A DNA stretch of 64,000 nt from Oscillospiraceae bacterium (GCA_017472735.1 JAFUOD010000006.1:112553-176552), one strand, 5' to 3'; shown: positions 1-9,368, counted from the first letter of the stretch. The notes: a model not told the origin generated them from the sequence alone. Numbers and translations: made by a program.

Positions 1-795
<795 letters not shown>

Positions 796-806
796 TTACA
801 AATTAC

Positions 807-835
807 ATATTAGCACAACAAAAACGCTTTGTAAA
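807..835 (-). promoter_or_regulatory. Sigma-A-type promoter of nifJ
   Basis: Read on the minus strand: TTTACA (835-830), 17-bp spacer, TAATAT (812-807), giving a leader of roughly 60 nt before the nifJ start. Confidence 0.7.
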
Positions 836-941
836 TAGCATAGTTAAAAAATTATCATAAAAGATTTTGGTTTTTTTGGTGCAAAAGCCCGATGCGTGCA
901 GGCGTGTCAGCATGGGTGGCAGACGCATATTGTGTAATAGT

Positions 942-1064
942 CAGCCCCACAGTGTGGGGGTGACAAACGTGTGTCGGGGCGAAGCCCCGCCCGCCCCCCC
1001 GCAGGGGGGCGGGCTTGCCCCACGCCCGGGGCGTGGGGTGCCCATTCGCCGCAGGCGAATGGGC
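942..1064. repeat. Run of five GC-rich palindromes upstream of the glycosyltransferase
   Basis: Five consecutive hairpins with almost no bases between them: 945-959 (CCCCAC/GTGGGG), 975-989 (CGGGGC gaa GCCCCG), 990-1013 (stem of 10 with loop gca), 1018-1037 (CCCCACGCC/GGCGTGGGG) and 1040-1064 (stem GCCCATTCGCC, loop gca). Loops gaa or gca recur in the hairpins between genes across this window. The block is far richer in GC than its neighbours and ends about 40 bp before the GTG start at 1105. Confidence 0.75.
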
Positions 1065-1104
1065 AGGGCTTCGCTTACGCACTCGCTGAAAAGGAGGCCG
1101 GCAA

Positions 1105-2175
1105 GTGAGCATCAGCTTATGTATGATAGTCAAAAACGAAGAACACTCGCTGGGCAAATGCCTAAGCTCGGTGCAGGGACTGTTTGATGAAATTATAATC
1201 GTCGATACAGGTTCGACCGACGGCACAGTAACCCTTGCAAGGCAATTTACCGACAGGGTCTGTTTTTTTGAGTGGTGCGACGATTTTGCCGCCGCCCGAA
1301 ATTATTCGTTAAGCCTTGCAAAAACCGATTATGCCATGTGGCTTGATGCCGACGACGTTATTATGCCCCGCGACCGTGAGCTTTTGAAAGAAACCATAGC
1401 CGAGCTTGATGTGACCAAGCCCGATGTTGTTTTTATGCCTTATAACGTGGGCTTTGACGACGAGGGCAACGTGACCTTAAGCTTTAAGCGTGAAAGAATT
1501 ATTAAAACAGGCAGGGGCTTGTGGTTCGAGGGTGAAATTCACGAGGCTATTCCTCCCCGAGGCAGGATAATACACTCTCGGGCGGCGGTAACGCATTGCA
1601 AGACCCACGTTAACGAGCCCGGGCGAAACCTTCGCATTTTTGAAAAAATGGTTGACGAGGGCAAAAAGCTCTCGCCAAGGCATAAGTATTACTATGCCCG
1701 TGAGCTTTCGTGGGCGGACAGACTGACCGACGCTTTGGGATATTATGCAATGGTTATTGAAGACCCTTTGGCATGGAACGAAAACCGTATAAGCGCATGC
1801 TTAGAGAGCGCAATGATTCTTGACGGCATGGGCAGACGGCCCGAAGCGCTTGACCTTTTAAAAAAATCCTTGGCGCTTGGCGCTTTAAGGGCAGATGTTG
1901 CCTGCGAGCTTGGCAGGCTTTATTTTGAAAGCGGCGATATGCAAAATGCTATACGCTGGTATTCGGCGGCGCTTGAAGCACGCACCGACGGCGGCTTTGT
2001 TACCGAGGATCAAAAGGGGTTTATCCCTCTTATTCAGCTTTGTGTGATATATGACCGACTCGGCGACCTTAACACCGCTTACAAGTTTAACGAGCGCGCG
2101 GGTGAAATTAAACCTTGGGCGCAGGCTTACCTTTATAATAAAAGGTATTTTGAAGAAAAAGGTGTAACCTTATAA
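1105..2175 (+). CDS. Family 2 glycosyltransferase with C-terminal TPR-like region
   Basis: Predicted cytoplasmic sugar transferase of 356 residues. The GT-A fold covers about residues 1-190: CMIVKNEE at the start, VDTGSTDGT near 34, the WCDDFAAARN segment and the metal-binding DxD-like WLDADDV near 80. The rest is helical and looks like tetratricopeptide repeats (ALGYYAMV, PEALDLLKKSLALG, NAIRWYSAALEA), as in SunS-like and other protein-modifying GT2 enzymes. GTG start chosen because AAGGAGG sits 7 nt upstream. It ends 35 bp before the collagen-like gene, whose Thr-rich repeats are a plausible target; that link is inference. Confidence 0.85.
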   Translation: MSISLCMIVKNEEHSLGKCLSSVQGLFDEIIIVDTGSTDGTVTLARQFTDRVCFFEWCDDFAAARNYSLSLAKTDYAMWLDADDVIMPRDRELLKETIAELDVTKPDVVFMPYNVGFDDEGNVTLSFKRERIIKTGRGLWFEGEIHEAIPPRGRIIHSRAAVTHCKTHVNEPGRNLRIFEKMVDEGKKLSPRHKYYYARELSWADRLTDALGYYAMVIEDPLAWNENRISACLESAMILDGMGRRPEALDLLKKSLALGALRADVACELGRLYFESGDMQNAIRWYSAALEARTDGGFVTEDQKGFIPLIQLCVIYDRLGDLNTAYKFNERAGEIKPWAQAYLYNKRYFEEKGVTL

Positions 2176-2210
2176 CTTTTAATAACAACAATTAATAAAG
2201 GAGAACTATA

Positions 2211-3125
2211 ATGGCAAATTGCAACAACTCCAGAGCATTTTCAAGCTGTGCAAGAAGCACAAACGGCTGCTCGAATGTATGCTCTAACAATAATAACTGC
2301 TGTGCTAACAATTGCTGTGCCAATAACTGCTGTGTAAACAACTGCAACGGCACAAGTGCAAACTCAAACGGCAACTGCTGCTCGAACTGCTGCAACAATT
2401 CTTGTTCTGACAACTGCGATTGCGACTGCGATTGCGACTGCGACTGTGAGGGTGATACAATGATGAACAACAATAATGAGAATTCGGTATCAGCAATCAA
2501 CGTAACTGTTGACTGCGACGAAAGATTCGGCAAGCATTGCCGCTGCTGCGTTGGCCCTACGGGTGCAACAGGTGCAACAGGCGCAACAGGTGCAACCGGC
2601 GCTACAGGTGCCACAGGCGCAACAGGCGCAACAGGCGCAACAGGTGCAACAGGCGCTACAGGTGCTACAGGTGCTACAGGTGCCACGGGTGCAACCGGCA
2701 CAACCGGTGAGGACGCAGTTCTGGCATATGCATATGTTTACAGCACTGTTGAGCAGGACGTTGAGCTTCAGGACCCCGTAGTTTTCAACGAATCGGGTCT
2801 TATTTCCGACGGCTTTACCTTTACGGCAACGGATAATGCAGTAACTGTTGAGGAAGACGGAACTTATCTTGTTTTCGTTCGTATTATCGGTGCTATCTCG
2901 AACCAGTTTGCAGTTGCACTTAACGGCACGGTTGTGCCCGGCGGAACATTCGGTTCGGGTGCTATTGAAGCAGTTACCGCAGGCATTGTTCTTGTTGAGG
3001 CTGAAGCAGGCGACGAAATCAGCGTTATCAACCACACCTCGACAGGCACGGTAACTCTGCCCACCGAGGTCGGCGGCTCTGCACAGACCAATAACGCTCA
3101 GATGGTTATTTTAAGACTTGCTTAG
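2211..3125 (+). CDS. Cys-rich collagen-like surface protein (BclA-like)
   Basis: Predicted 304-residue structural glycoprotein, probably of the spore or cell surface. Three parts are visible. Residues 1-113 hold 26 cysteines in Asn/Cys-rich units (NNCCANNCCANNCC) and a (CD)n run near 69-79. Residues 115-165 are 17 perfect Gly-X-Thr triplets, nearly all GAT. Residues about 167-304 form a cysteine-free beta-rich head resembling the BclA C-terminal trimer domain and ending in VILRLA. No signal peptide. RBS AAAGGAG 7 nt before the ATG. The preceding gene is a glycosyltransferase, and Thr in Gly-X-Thr repeats is the usual glycan site in BclA-type proteins. Spore location is inferred from gpr and spoVG in the same window. 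Confidence 0.8.
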   Translation: MANCNNSRAFSSCARSTNGCSNVCSNNNNCCANNCCANNCCVNNCNGTSANSNGNCCSNCCNNSCSDNCDCDCDCDCDCEGDTMMNNNNENSVSAINVTVDCDERFGKHCRCCVGPTGATGATGATGATGATGATGATGATGATGATGATGATGATGATGATGTTGEDAVLAYAYVYSTVEQDVELQDPVVFNESGLISDGFTFTATDNAVTVEEDGTYLVFVRIIGAISNQFAVALNGTVVPGGTFGSGAIEAVTAGIVLVEAEAGDEISVINHTSTGTVTLPTEVGGSAQTNNAQMVILRLA

Positions 3126-3144
3126 TTTGATAAACTGCTGTTAT

Positions 3145-3232
3145 GCGCGCCGAAGGCGCGGATAACGCGAGCCGTGGTTTCGCGAAGCGAAACAAGTGGC
3201 GAGCGATCACGTCGGTGCGAAGCGCCGACACA
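3145..3232. repeat. RepD hairpin copy 1 with flanking palindromes
   Basis: Holds GCGCGCC gaa GGCGCG near 3146-3160, then GCCGTGG-TTTCGC gaa GCGAAA-CAAGTGGC at 3171-3200 and GTCGGTGC gaa GCGCCGAC at 3211-3230. The middle unit matches 6961-6990 and 28613-28642 in its GCCGTGG and GTGGC flanks, while its inner stem differs but still pairs. Confidence 0.7.
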
Positions 3233-3238
3233 TTTGAA

Positions 3239-3264
3239 AAAAGCCACCCGTAAGGGTGGCTTTG
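3239..3264. terminator. Bidirectional terminator between collagen-like and nucleotidyltransferase genes
   Basis: AAGCCACC cgtaa GGGTGGCTT followed by TGGTTTT on the plus strand and TTTTTTC on the minus strand. It sits between convergent genes ending at 3125 and 3271. Confidence 0.75.
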
Positions 3265-3270
3265 GTTTTA

Positions 3271-4155
3271 TCAGAAAAGTTTTTCAGGGTAGGTGCCGTT
3301 TGCGTGCAAGGCTTTAAGCTTGTTTTCAACATCTTCCTTGTCTGCCTTATATGTCATGCCGAACCACTTGTCGTCAGAGGGGACAGAGATGACCTTTAAC
3401 TTGCCCGACAGCAAGAAGTCGCCGACCATTGCAGGCAAAAGACATTCTGCTTTGATCTGCTCGGGGGTGAGGGCTTTCAAGAAATCCTCGAAATAGTCGG
3501 TCATCATATCAAGGGTTTCGGGGTTAAAGCCCCAAAAGTTCATCGAAACCTCGGCGTCGGGGTCGACCTCGCCCTTGGGGCAAACGATCTTGCCGTCCTT
3601 GGGTTCAATTCCGCCTGTTTCATCAACCTTAACAAGCAAGCCGTTTTCTGTTTTGCAAATGCCGCGGGTAACAGCGCCGTTTTCGCTGACGGTATTCTTT
3701 AAAATGTAAGGCACGATCGCACCCTCGCCTGCACCGTTGATTTTTTTGAGGCAGTCATACATTATCTCGTAAGACTTCGAGCCGTAATAGTCATCGGCGT
3801 TAATGGTTGCAAAAGGCTCGTTGAGGTATTCTTTAGCGCACAAAACAGCGTGAGTGGTGCCAAAGGGCTTTTCACGGTCAGAGGGTACAGCGTACCATTC
3901 GGGCACCTTGGTGAAATCCTGAACGGCATATTCAACCTCGACCAATTTTTCGATCTTTTTGCCGATGTTATTACGTACTGTTTCGACCATTTCCGCTTTT
4001 AAAATAAATACCACCTTTGTAAAGCCTGCTTTTATAGCGTCATAAATGGAGTATTCCATTAACATTTCGCCGTTGGGGCCAACGTTAGAGATCTGCTTGT
4101 CGCCGCCGAAGCGAGAGCCAAGACCTGCTGCAAGGATTAAAAGTGTTGCGTTCAT
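3271..4155 (-). CDS. Sugar-nucleotide-type nucleotidyltransferase
   Basis: Predicted 294-residue NTP_transferase-family enzyme that would join a nucleoside triphosphate to a sugar phosphate. The N-terminal LAAGLGSRFGGDKQ is the pyrophosphorylase nucleotide loop; a second signature is ATINADDYYG near residue 118. The C-terminal half is shorter than in GlmU or RfbA and has no hexapeptide repeats. The true sugar cannot be read from sequence. ATG at 4155 with GAAGG upstream. It converges on the collagen-like gene, and could supply an activated sugar to the nearby glycosyltransferase (inference only). Confidence 0.8.
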   Translation of the reverse strand: MNATLLILAAGLGSRFGGDKQISNVGPNGEMLMEYSIYDAIKAGFTKVVFILKAEMVETVRNNIGKKIEKLVEVEYAVQDFTKVPEWYAVPSDREKPFGTTHAVLCAKEYLNEPFATINADDYYGSKSYEIMYDCLKKINGAGEGAIVPYILKNTVSENGAVTRGICKTENGLLVKVDETGGIEPKDGKIVCPKGEVDPDAEVSMNFWGFNPETLDMMTDYFEDFLKALTPEQIKAECLLPAMVGDFLLSGKLKVISVPSDDKWFGMTYKADKEDVENKLKALHANGTYPEKLF

Positions 4156-4193
4156 AAAATTAGCCTTCTTTCAATAGAGTTGGAATATGTACC

Positions 4194-4372
4194 AAGCCCC
4201 CTTGAGGGGGTTGGGGGGGTGACTGAAAATAATATCGCGGAGCGATACCTTATTGCAAGCAAACAAAGGGCAGCCTATCACGGTTATACTATTGCGGTCA
4301 AATCTGCTCATTCTTTGAAAGAACCGGGCAGTGAAAAGTGACAAACAGCTTGCCTGCTTTTTAACAAAACAA
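4194..4372 (+). mobile_element. RepA element copy 1 (short, internally deleted) with CCCCCTTGAGGGGG head
   Basis: Starts with a G-rich hairpin (AAGCCCCCTTGAGGGGGTT), then ATCGC gga GCGATACC, the left end GCAAGCAAACAAAGGG, the core CTATTGCGGTCAAATCTGC and the right end GACAAACAGCTTGCCTGC. About 150 bp of the centre found in the copies at 31.9 and 44.9 kb is missing here. No coding frame. It fills most of the 4156-4498 gap between divergent genes. Confidence 0.75.
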
Positions 4373-4498
4373 AACCGCCGATAGGCGTTGCCTCGTTTTG
4401 ATAACCGATTTCTTCATCAATTCTATCACAAAACTTACCCTCTTGCAACACAAATTTAGCTTTAATGCATAAAAGCTTTAAAGCGTGAAAATTTTCTC

Positions 4499-4527
4499 TT
4501 GACAACACTTTAATGTAGTGCTATAAT
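4499..4527 (+). promoter_or_regulatory. Sigma-A promoter of the aromatic block
   Basis: TTGACA (4499-4504), exactly 17 bp, TATAAT (4522-4527): a consensus promoter 164 bp before the aroF start. Confidence 0.85.
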
Positions 4528-4534
4528 CACACCA

Positions 4535-4690
4535 TATTATAATAGGTAAGAATTTTTTGTTGCGGCAAAAGCTGATCTGCTTCGGTTTTATAAGCGTTTG
4601 GCTGTGTTTTGAGTGAGCGCACAGGTACGCCTCTTTTAAAAAAATTCTTCAACTATTTAAAAAATGCAACCCGAAAGGAAGTTATAAAAA
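4535..4690 (+). promoter_or_regulatory. Untranslated leader of aroF
   Basis: About 155 nt of transcribed leader without a gene. AAAGCTGATCTGCTTCGG near 4568 can fold on itself, and a T/A run follows at 4634-4650 before CAACCCGAAAGGAAG, the ribosome site. No T-box or Trp-leader peptide was seen. An attenuation role is possible but not shown. Confidence 0.35.
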
Positions 4691-5698
4691 ATGATTGTAA
4701 TTTTAAAGCAGAACACCGACCAAATGCAGCTTGACCGTCTTATTACATGGCTTAAGAATTCGGGTGTGGATGTTCACACCTCTGTCGGTCAGTCTCAGAC
4801 CATTTTGGGTCTTATCGGCAACACCCAGCACATTGATATCGACCTTATCTCTCAGCTTGACATTGTTGAAGATGTAAGACGTGTGCAGGAGCCTTATAAG
4901 AACGCAAACCGCAAGTTCCACCCCAACGACACGGTTATTAAGGTTAACGAAAATGTATCCATAGGCGGCGGAAACTTAACACTTATTGCAGGCCCCTGCT
5001 CTGTCGAATCGGAAGAGCAGATTTGCGCCATTGCCGAGGCTGTTAAGAAAAGCGGCGCTACCATGCTTCGCGGCGGTGCTTACAAGCCCCGCACCTCGCC
5101 CTATTCATTCCAAGGCTTAAGAACCGAAGGCCTGCGCCTTTTGTCTTTGGCAAAGCAGCACACAGGCTTGCCCATCGTTACCGAGATCATGGACATTTCT
5201 CAGCTTGACGGCTTTGGCGATGTTGACGTAATTCAGGTAGGCGCGCGCAACATGCAAAACTTCGAGCTTTTAAAGGCTTTGGGCACAACAAGAAAGCCCA
5301 TTTTGCTTAAAAGAGGTCTTTCGTCGACCTATGAAGAGCTTTTGATGAGCGCTGAATACATTATGGCAGGCGGTAACGATCAGGTTATGCTTTGCGAGCG
5401 CGGAATAAGAACCTTTGAGACCTACACCAGAAACACACTTGACGTTGCGGCTATTCCTGTTTTAAAGCAGCTTTCGCATTTGCCCGTCATCATCGACCCA
5501 AGCCACTCGGCAGGTAAATCGGCATTGGTTGACCCGTTGTCGTGTGCCGCAGTTGCCGCAGGTGCCGACGGACTTATTATCGAAGTACATAACGACCCTG
5601 CTCACGCACTTTGCGACGGTCCTCAGTCGATCAAGCCCGAGGTATTTGACGCACTTGCAAAGAAGCTTGCAGTAATTAAGGGCGCCATTTCAAAATAA
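4691..5698 (+). CDS. aroF: 3-deoxy-7-phosphoheptulonate (DAHP) synthase
   Basis: First step of the shikimate pathway: condenses phosphoenolpyruvate with erythrose 4-phosphate. 335 residues, the type I-beta form, with an N-terminal ferredoxin-like regulatory domain (about 1-70, MIVILKQNTD) and a TIM barrel. Signatures in order: LIAGPCSVES near 98, MLRGGAYKPRTSPYSFQG, QVGARNMQN, ILLKRG, CERGIRTFETYTRNTLD and the IIDPSHSAGK substrate loop. ATG with GAAAGGAAG 8 nt upstream. It is the promoter-proximal gene of the aro block, which fits feedback-controlled entry to the pathway. Confidence 0.95.
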   Translation: MIVILKQNTDQMQLDRLITWLKNSGVDVHTSVGQSQTILGLIGNTQHIDIDLISQLDIVEDVRRVQEPYKNANRKFHPNDTVIKVNENVSIGGGNLTLIAGPCSVESEEQICAIAEAVKKSGATMLRGGAYKPRTSPYSFQGLRTEGLRLLSLAKQHTGLPIVTEIMDISQLDGFGDVDVIQVGARNMQNFELLKALGTTRKPILLKRGLSSTYEELLMSAEYIMAGGNDQVMLCERGIRTFETYTRNTLDVAAIPVLKQLSHLPVIIDPSHSAGKSALVDPLSCAAVAAGADGLIIEVHNDPAHALCDGPQSIKPEVFDALAKKLAVIKGAISK

Positions 5699-5725
5699 TA
5701 CACTATATAATAAGGGGCGATTAGT

Positions 5726-5941
5726 ATGAAGTGTCCTTTTTGCGGCAAGAAAACGGTCGAGGGATATGTTCAGGGTGCAAGAAAAATCTTCTTTACCGAG
5801 GATATACACAATTTCTTTCTTGCGCCTGATTTTGACGATCTGCTTTTGAGCAAAAACAACTGGACCAAGCCGAATTGCAAGGCTTACCACTGCCCCGATT
5901 GCAAAAAGGTCATTGTTGACTATTCTGAAAACGAAGCTTAA
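5726..5941 (+). CDS. Small zinc-ribbon protein (DUF6487-like)
   Basis: 71 residues with two CxxC knuckles, CPFCGK at 3-8 and CPDCKK near 55, joined by a hydrophobic/aromatic middle. This layout matches small zinc-ribbon proteins grouped as DUF6487 (PF20097); the family name is from memory and moderately sure. Function unknown. RBS AGGGGCG is 7-8 nt before the ATG. It lies 27 bp after aroF and before tyrA, so it is co-transcribed with aromatic biosynthesis. Confidence 0.7.
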   Translation: MKCPFCGKKTVEGYVQGARKIFFTEDIHNFFLAPDFDDLLLSKNNWTKPNCKAYHCPDCKKVIVDYSENEA

Positions 5942-5969
5942 ACAGCAATTAACAAAAGGGGTGAAAAAA

Positions 5970-6803
5970 GTGACTGTTGGCGTAGTCGGACTGGGCCTTA
6001 TAGGCGGCTCGGTTGTAAAAAGTGCCAGAAAATATACTGACAGTATAATTTTCGGCGCAGATTTAGACAAAAACACGCTTGAAAAAGCGATAAACGAGGG
6101 TACGCTTGACGGCGCACTGACCTGCGGCAACATGAAGGACTGCGACATTGTTATGGTCGCAATACCTCCCTTTGCTACAAAAAGCTGGATAGAAGCGAAT
6201 GCCGAGCACTTGACCGGAACGACCTTGGTTGACCTTTGCGGTGTTAAAAGATTTATCTGCGATGCGGCAAAGCCTCTTGCCGAAAAATACGGCTTTTGCT
6301 TTGTGGGCGGTCACCCAATGGCAGGCAAAGAGGTTTCGGGTTATGAAAACGCAAGTGCTGAGCTTTTTAAAAATGCCTCGATGATCTTAACGCCCGAGGG
6401 CGTGAGCGATGAAAAGGTTGCATGGCTTCGTGAATTTTTCTTAAGCCTTGGTTTTGGCAGAGTAACGATTTCGACACCCGAGGAGCACGACGCGATAATT
6501 TCATATACCTCGCAGTTAGCGCACATTGCCTCGAATGCTTACATAAAATCTCCCTCGGCACAAAGGCAGATGGGATTTTCGGCAGGCAGCTATAAAGACT
6601 TGACCCGAGTTGCCAAGCTTGACGCGAGACTTTGGACAGAGCTTTTTGCCTGCAACCGCGATTATGTTACCGAGGAGCTTAGAGTGCTTATTGCAAACCT
6701 GAACGAATATTTGCAGGCGCTTGAATCGGGCGACGACGAGCTGTTGCAACAGCTTTTGCAAAAGGGCAGAGATTTAAAGCTTTCTGCCGACGGAAAGCAA
6801 TAG
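5970..6803 (+). CDS. tyrA: Prephenate dehydrogenase
   Basis: Oxidative decarboxylation of prephenate to 4-hydroxyphenylpyruvate for tyrosine. 277 residues. The NAD-binding loop GVVGLGLIGGS is at the very N-terminus, followed by VMVAIPP, DLCGVK and the GGHPMAGKE motif that lines the active site. No ACT or chorismate mutase domain. GTG at 5970 is chosen because AAGGGG is 8-9 nt upstream; an upstream in-frame ATG at 5913 would overlap the zinc-ribbon gene and add a non-family tail. Confidence 0.93.
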   Translation: MTVGVVGLGLIGGSVVKSARKYTDSIIFGADLDKNTLEKAINEGTLDGALTCGNMKDCDIVMVAIPPFATKSWIEANAEHLTGTTLVDLCGVKRFICDAAKPLAEKYGFCFVGGHPMAGKEVSGYENASAELFKNASMILTPEGVSDEKVAWLREFFLSLGFGRVTISTPEEHDAIISYTSQLAHIASNAYIKSPSAQRQMGFSAGSYKDLTRVAKLDARLWTELFACNRDYVTEELRVLIANLNEYLQALESGDDELLQQLLQKGRDLKLSADGKQ

Positions 6804-6856
6804 ACTCATAACTTTTTTGGGCTGTCTTTTGCTTTGCGTGCCTATTTTTAAAAAGG

Positions 6857-7020
6857 TGTCGCACTTCGTGCGACAGATGCGGCGCCACGCTCGGCACGGC
6901 TTACGCCACGCCTCGCACTTGCGCCGCCATACACTCGCGCGCCGAAGGCGCGCGTAAAATGCGCCGTGGTTGCGAAGCAACGAGTGGCGCATCCATCGCC
7001 CGCAGGGCGATACCTTTAAA
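6857..7020. repeat. Repeat cluster between tyrA and aroB (RepE, RepD copy 2, GATACC hairpin)
   Basis: In order: TGTCGCAC ttc GTGCGACA (6857-6876), RepE unit beginning GGCGCCACGCTCGGCAC (6881-6927), CGCGCGCC gaa GGCGCGCG (6937-6955), RepD copy 2 (6961-6990, stem TTGC gaa GCAA), then ATCGCCC gca GGGCGAT followed by ACCTTTAAACAAACGAA. The last unit is the same head that begins RepA elements. No coding capacity. Confidence 0.75.
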
Positions 7021-7044
7021 CAAACGAATCGAAAGGTGTTTTCA

Positions 7045-8112
7045 ATGGCAAGTGTTATTCATGTTGAAACAAACAAAAAATATGATGTCGAGGTAGGCGC
7101 AGGTCTTCTTTTAACTTGCGGCGACAAGATCAAGGCGATAACAGGCACCTGCCGTGCCGCAATCATCACCGACTCGAATGTTTCAAAGCTTTATTTAAAC
7201 AAGGTTGAAAAAAGCCTCGAACAGGCAGGCTTTAATACCGACAGCTTTGTTTTTAAAGCAGGCGAAGGCTCGAAAAACATTGAAACACTTTCGGATATTT
7301 TAGAATTTTTGGCTGAAAACAACTATACCCGTACCGACATTTTGGTTGCCTTGGGCGGCGGAGTTGTGGGCGATATAACAGGCTTTGCCGCCTCGGTTTA
7401 TCTCAGAGGTGTGCGCTTTGTGCAGCTGCCTACCACTCTTTTGGCAATGGTCGATTCCTCGGTGGGCGGTAAAACCGCCGTTGACCTTAAAGCAGGCAAA
7501 AATTTAGCAGGCGCTTTCTATCAGCCCGAGGTTGTTTTGGCTGACACCGAAACCCTGAAAACTCTTAACCGGCAAGAGCTTGCAAACGGCTTTGCCGAGT
7601 CGATAAAATACGGCGTTTTGTTTGATAAGAAGCTTTTTGATTTGTTTGACTGCGATTTAGATGACGAAAAGCTTGAAAGAGCAATTTCTGAATGTATTGC
7701 CCACAAGGCGAGAGTTGTTAAAAACGACGAGTTCGATTTGGGCGAGCGCAAGCTTTTGAATTTGGGCCACACAATTGGCCACGCAATTGAAAAATGTTCG
7801 GGCTATGCAACCCCTCACGGCCACGCAGTTGCCGCAGGAATGGCAATGATAGCACGTGCAAGCGAGAAGATGGGGCTTGCCGAGGCAGGAACCTCGGAAA
7901 AAATTGAAAAAATGCTTTTGCGCTATAATCTGCCTGTTGATTGCGATATTTATGAGGATAAGGAACTTTATTTCACCTCTTTGGGTGACAAAAAGCGTGA
8001 GGGCGGCTCGATAACCCTCGTTATTCCCGAAAAAATCGGCGGCAGCGTTTTAAGAAAAGAAGCAGTTGCCGACCTTGAAAAATATATCACCCTTGGAAAG
8101 AAGGGTAATTAA
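7045..8112 (+). CDS. aroB: 3-dehydroquinate synthase
   Basis: Second shikimate step, NAD- and metal-dependent conversion of DAHP to 3-dehydroquinate. 355 residues. Visible motifs: the NAD loop GGGVVGDITGFAAS, LRGVRFVQLPTTLLAMVDSS followed by VGGKTAVD, the metal ligands in NLGHTIGHAIE and PHGHAVAAGM, and DKKREGG near the C-terminus. ATG at 7045 is preceded by GAAAGGTG; longer in-frame extension upstream runs into the repeat cluster and is not family sequence. One base separates it from aroA. Confidence 0.95.
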   Translation: MASVIHVETNKKYDVEVGAGLLLTCGDKIKAITGTCRAAIITDSNVSKLYLNKVEKSLEQAGFNTDSFVFKAGEGSKNIETLSDILEFLAENNYTRTDILVALGGGVVGDITGFAASVYLRGVRFVQLPTTLLAMVDSSVGGKTAVDLKAGKNLAGAFYQPEVVLADTETLKTLNRQELANGFAESIKYGVLFDKKLFDLFDCDLDDEKLERAISECIAHKARVVKNDEFDLGERKLLNLGHTIGHAIEKCSGYATPHGHAVAAGMAMIARASEKMGLAEAGTSEKIEKMLLRYNLPVDCDIYEDKELYFTSLGDKKREGGSITLVIPEKIGGSVLRKEAVADLEKYITLGKKGN

Positions 8113-8113
8113 A

Positions 8114-9367
8114 ATGGATATAAGAATTAAACCCTCGAAAATTTCGGGCAAAGTGCCTGCCATAGGCTCGAAGTCTGATATTCACAGGCTGCTTATTTTA
8201 AGCGCACTTTGCAACAGCGAAACTGTTATTGAGGGCTTTACCGAGTGCGCCGATACCCTTGCCACTGCAAGCTGCTTGAAAGCTTTGGGCGCCGAATGTG
8301 AAATTTCGGGCCGTGAGGTTAAGGTTATACCTTTTAAAAAGAGAGACAGCCAAAAAACACTCGATTGCGGTGAATCAGGCTCGACTTTAAGATTTTTGCT
8401 GCCGGTTGCGGCGGCAGTTGCCGACAAAGCTAAGTTTGTCGGTTCGGGCAGATTGCCCGAGCGGCCGATTGGTGAACTGATGAACGCCATGAAAGCAGGC
8501 GGAGTTGATTTTTCCGCCGATAAGCTGCCGTTTGAAATTTCGGGCAGGCTTAAAGCAGGCAGATATACACTGCCCGGCAACGTCAGCTCGCAATATGTTT
8601 CGGGGCTGTTAATGGCGTTGTCTGTTACCGAGGGCGAGAGCGAAATTGTTTTAACCTCGCCGCTTGAATCAGCCTCTTATGTTAAAATGACTCTTGCATC
8701 GCTTGATATATTCGGCGGCAAGGCTTATGAAACCGAGTTTGGCTATAAGATCGAGGGCAAAAAGCATTTGACCTCGCCAAAAAGGGTTTTGGCTGACGGT
8801 GACTGGTCGAATGCGGCATTTTTTATCGGCAGCGGCGTTATTAACAAAGAAACCACCGTTACCGGGTTAAACGAAAGCTCGGTGCAGGGTGACAAAAAGG
8901 TTATCAAAATGCTTGAAATGACAGGTGCCGAAATAAGCTGTGAAAACGGCGCTGTGACCTCGCAAAAAAGCGAGCTTTGCGGAGCAAGAATTGATTTGAC
9001 CGACACCCCCGACCTTTTGCCGATTTTGGCAGTTGTTGCAACGCAGGCAACAGGGGCAACCGAGTTTTACGGTGCCAAGCGCTTAAGGCTTAAAGAAAGC
9101 GACCGTTTGCAGACGGTTGCCGACATGATAACCTCGCTGGGCGGCAAGGCAGAGGTCTTGCCCGATGGTTTGATGGTTTACCCCGCAACACTTACAGGCG
9201 GCCGTGTTGACGGCTGCAACGACCACAGAATTGTAATGGCGGCGGCAATTGCGGCGGCTGTGTGCAAAGAAGAAACCGTTATTTTAGGGGCAGAAGCGGT
9301 TAACAAATCATACCCCGGATTTTTTGAAGATTATAAGATATTAGGCGGCGTTGCCGAGGCCGTATAA
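8114..9367 (+). CDS. aroA: 3-phosphoshikimate 1-carboxyvinyltransferase (EPSP synthase)
   Basis: Transfers the enolpyruvyl group of PEP to shikimate 3-phosphate. 417 residues. Signatures: GSKSDIHRLLILSAL near the N-terminus, CGESGSTLRFLLP, GSGRLPERPIGELM, SSQYVSGLLMALS, DGDWSNAAFFIG and RLKESDRLQ near the C-terminus. The LPERPI loop keeps the common Pro. ATG at 8114 lies 1 bp after the aroB stop, with the site AAAGAAGG inside the end of aroB, so the two are translationally close. Confidence 0.95.
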   Translation: MDIRIKPSKISGKVPAIGSKSDIHRLLILSALCNSETVIEGFTECADTLATASCLKALGAECEISGREVKVIPFKKRDSQKTLDCGESGSTLRFLLPVAAAVADKAKFVGSGRLPERPIGELMNAMKAGGVDFSADKLPFEISGRLKAGRYTLPGNVSSQYVSGLLMALSVTEGESEIVLTSPLESASYVKMTLASLDIFGGKAYETEFGYKIEGKKHLTSPKRVLADGDWSNAAFFIGSGVINKETTVTGLNESSVQGDKKVIKMLEMTGAEISCENGAVTSQKSELCGARIDLTDTPDLLPILAVVATQATGATEFYGAKRLRLKESDRLQTVADMITSLGGKAEVLPDGLMVYPATLTGGRVDGCNDHRIVMAAAIAAAVCKEETVILGAEAVNKSYPGFFEDYKILGGVAEAV

Positions 9368-9368
9368 A

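Noticed and set aside
855-1226. Open frames on both strands over the GC palindromes
   Set aside because: They depend on the palindromic block, lack family features and clash with the glycosyltransferase start.
2192-2701. Long minus-strand frame rich in APV repeats
   Set aside because: It is the reverse reading of the collagen-like Gly-X-Thr repeat and has no ribosome site.
2553-2708. Tandem 9-bp repeat that could be taken for a CRISPR-like array
   Set aside because: Units are in-frame Gly-X-Thr codons with no spacers.
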